Shown here: piece by piece, positions 5,699-5,722 of the stretch
How positions within the stretch are numbered: position 1 is the first letter of the stretch
How the letters are laid out: every line of letters starts with the position of its first letter
NCBI GenBank assembly: GCA_902767385.1
Contig: CACXHA010000037.1
Location: 1 to 5,722 of the forward strand
Source of the DNA: an uncultured Elusimicrobium sp.
GTDB taxonomy: Bacteria > Elusimicrobiota > Elusimicrobia > Elusimicrobiales > Elusimicrobiaceae
DNA: 5,722 nucleotides
Reading direction: 5' to 3'
Program-made: the position numbers and the translations under genes
Notes under the pieces: generated by a model
The model's input: the letters and a program-made list of their open reading frames with translations, nothing else
Databases searched by the model: none
Told to the model about the DNA's origin: nothing

Positions 5699-5722
5699 GT
5701 TCCTATTTCCTAGGGCAGGAAC
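5699..5722. repeat. Inverted repeat at the right window edge
   Basis: GTTCCT and AGGAAC form a 6-bp inverted repeat around a 12-nt interval that itself contains the palindrome CCTAGG. The second arm ends on the last base of the window, so the true extent is unknown. It could be part of a coding end, a structured RNA or chance. Confidence 0.35.

Larger units (their letters stand above)
5604..5722. other. Intergenic region with several stem-loops, no complete gene
   Basis: No complete coding region is seen in these 119 bases. They contain a weak AAAAAC-GTCT-GTTTTT hairpin with a T-run (5614-5630), the strong hairpin at 5640-5669 and two short inverted repeats at 5680-5693 and 5699-5722. On the minus strand one frame is open from the right edge to TAA at 5689-5687 (11 codons). 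That would fit the end of a convergent gene but is too short to call. Confidence 0.5.

Noticed and set aside
1..5722. CRISPR arrays, insertion sequences, tRNA or rRNA genes, phage genes or a new defence system
   Set aside because: No spaced direct repeats, transposase-like frames or recognisable structural RNAs were seen; every long frame is accounted for by a known housekeeping or transport family.

Overview
The window holds five protein genes in two divergent blocks, with one complex control region between them (2900-3158). It looks like ordinary bacterial chromosome: no mobile element, CRISPR array, tRNA or rRNA is visible. Base composition is moderate and even, and the genes do not look foreign to one another. 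The DnaK resembles the insert-less Hsp70 type seen in Gram-positives and some deep-branching phyla, and has a GGK-containing insertion and a GTSN phosphate loop. My best guess is an uncultured, possibly gut-associated lineage such as Elusimicrobiota. This rests on remembered sequence character, not a search, so confidence is low to moderate.

Left block, minus strand (read right to left from about 2970): hrcA, grpE, dnaK. This is the classical HrcA-controlled heat-shock operon. hrcA and grpE overlap by 4 bp (ATGA), grpE and dnaK are 30 bp apart, and dnaK runs off the left edge after 405 codons, so it lacks its substrate-binding domain. The operon has a textbook sigma-70 promoter (TTGACA, 17 bp, TATAAT). 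That promoter lies between two near-perfect CIRCE arms 59 bp apart. Each arm also has a degenerate partner at the canonical 9-bp spacing. The layout suggests either two imperfect HrcA operators bracketing the promoter or one widely split operator.

Right block, plus strand: a squalene/phytoene synthase-like prenyl transferase (3159-4163) followed 42 bp later by an AGCS-family sodium:alanine/glycine symporter (4206-5603). The synthase has no Shine-Dalgarno sequence. Its best promoter places the transcription start on the A of its ATG, so the mRNA may be leaderless. The symporter has a strong ribosome binding site. No terminator separates the two, so they may be co-transcribed, although no functional link is obvious.

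Right edge (5604-5722): no complete gene. It holds a strong GC hairpin, whose better U-tract is on the minus strand, and two further short inverted repeats. The hairpin probably terminates the symporter transcript and also that of a convergent gene beyond the edge. The window shows no clearly new multi-gene system. The most unusual item is the operator architecture upstream of hrcA, followed by the apparent leaderless start and the isolated terpenoid synthase.
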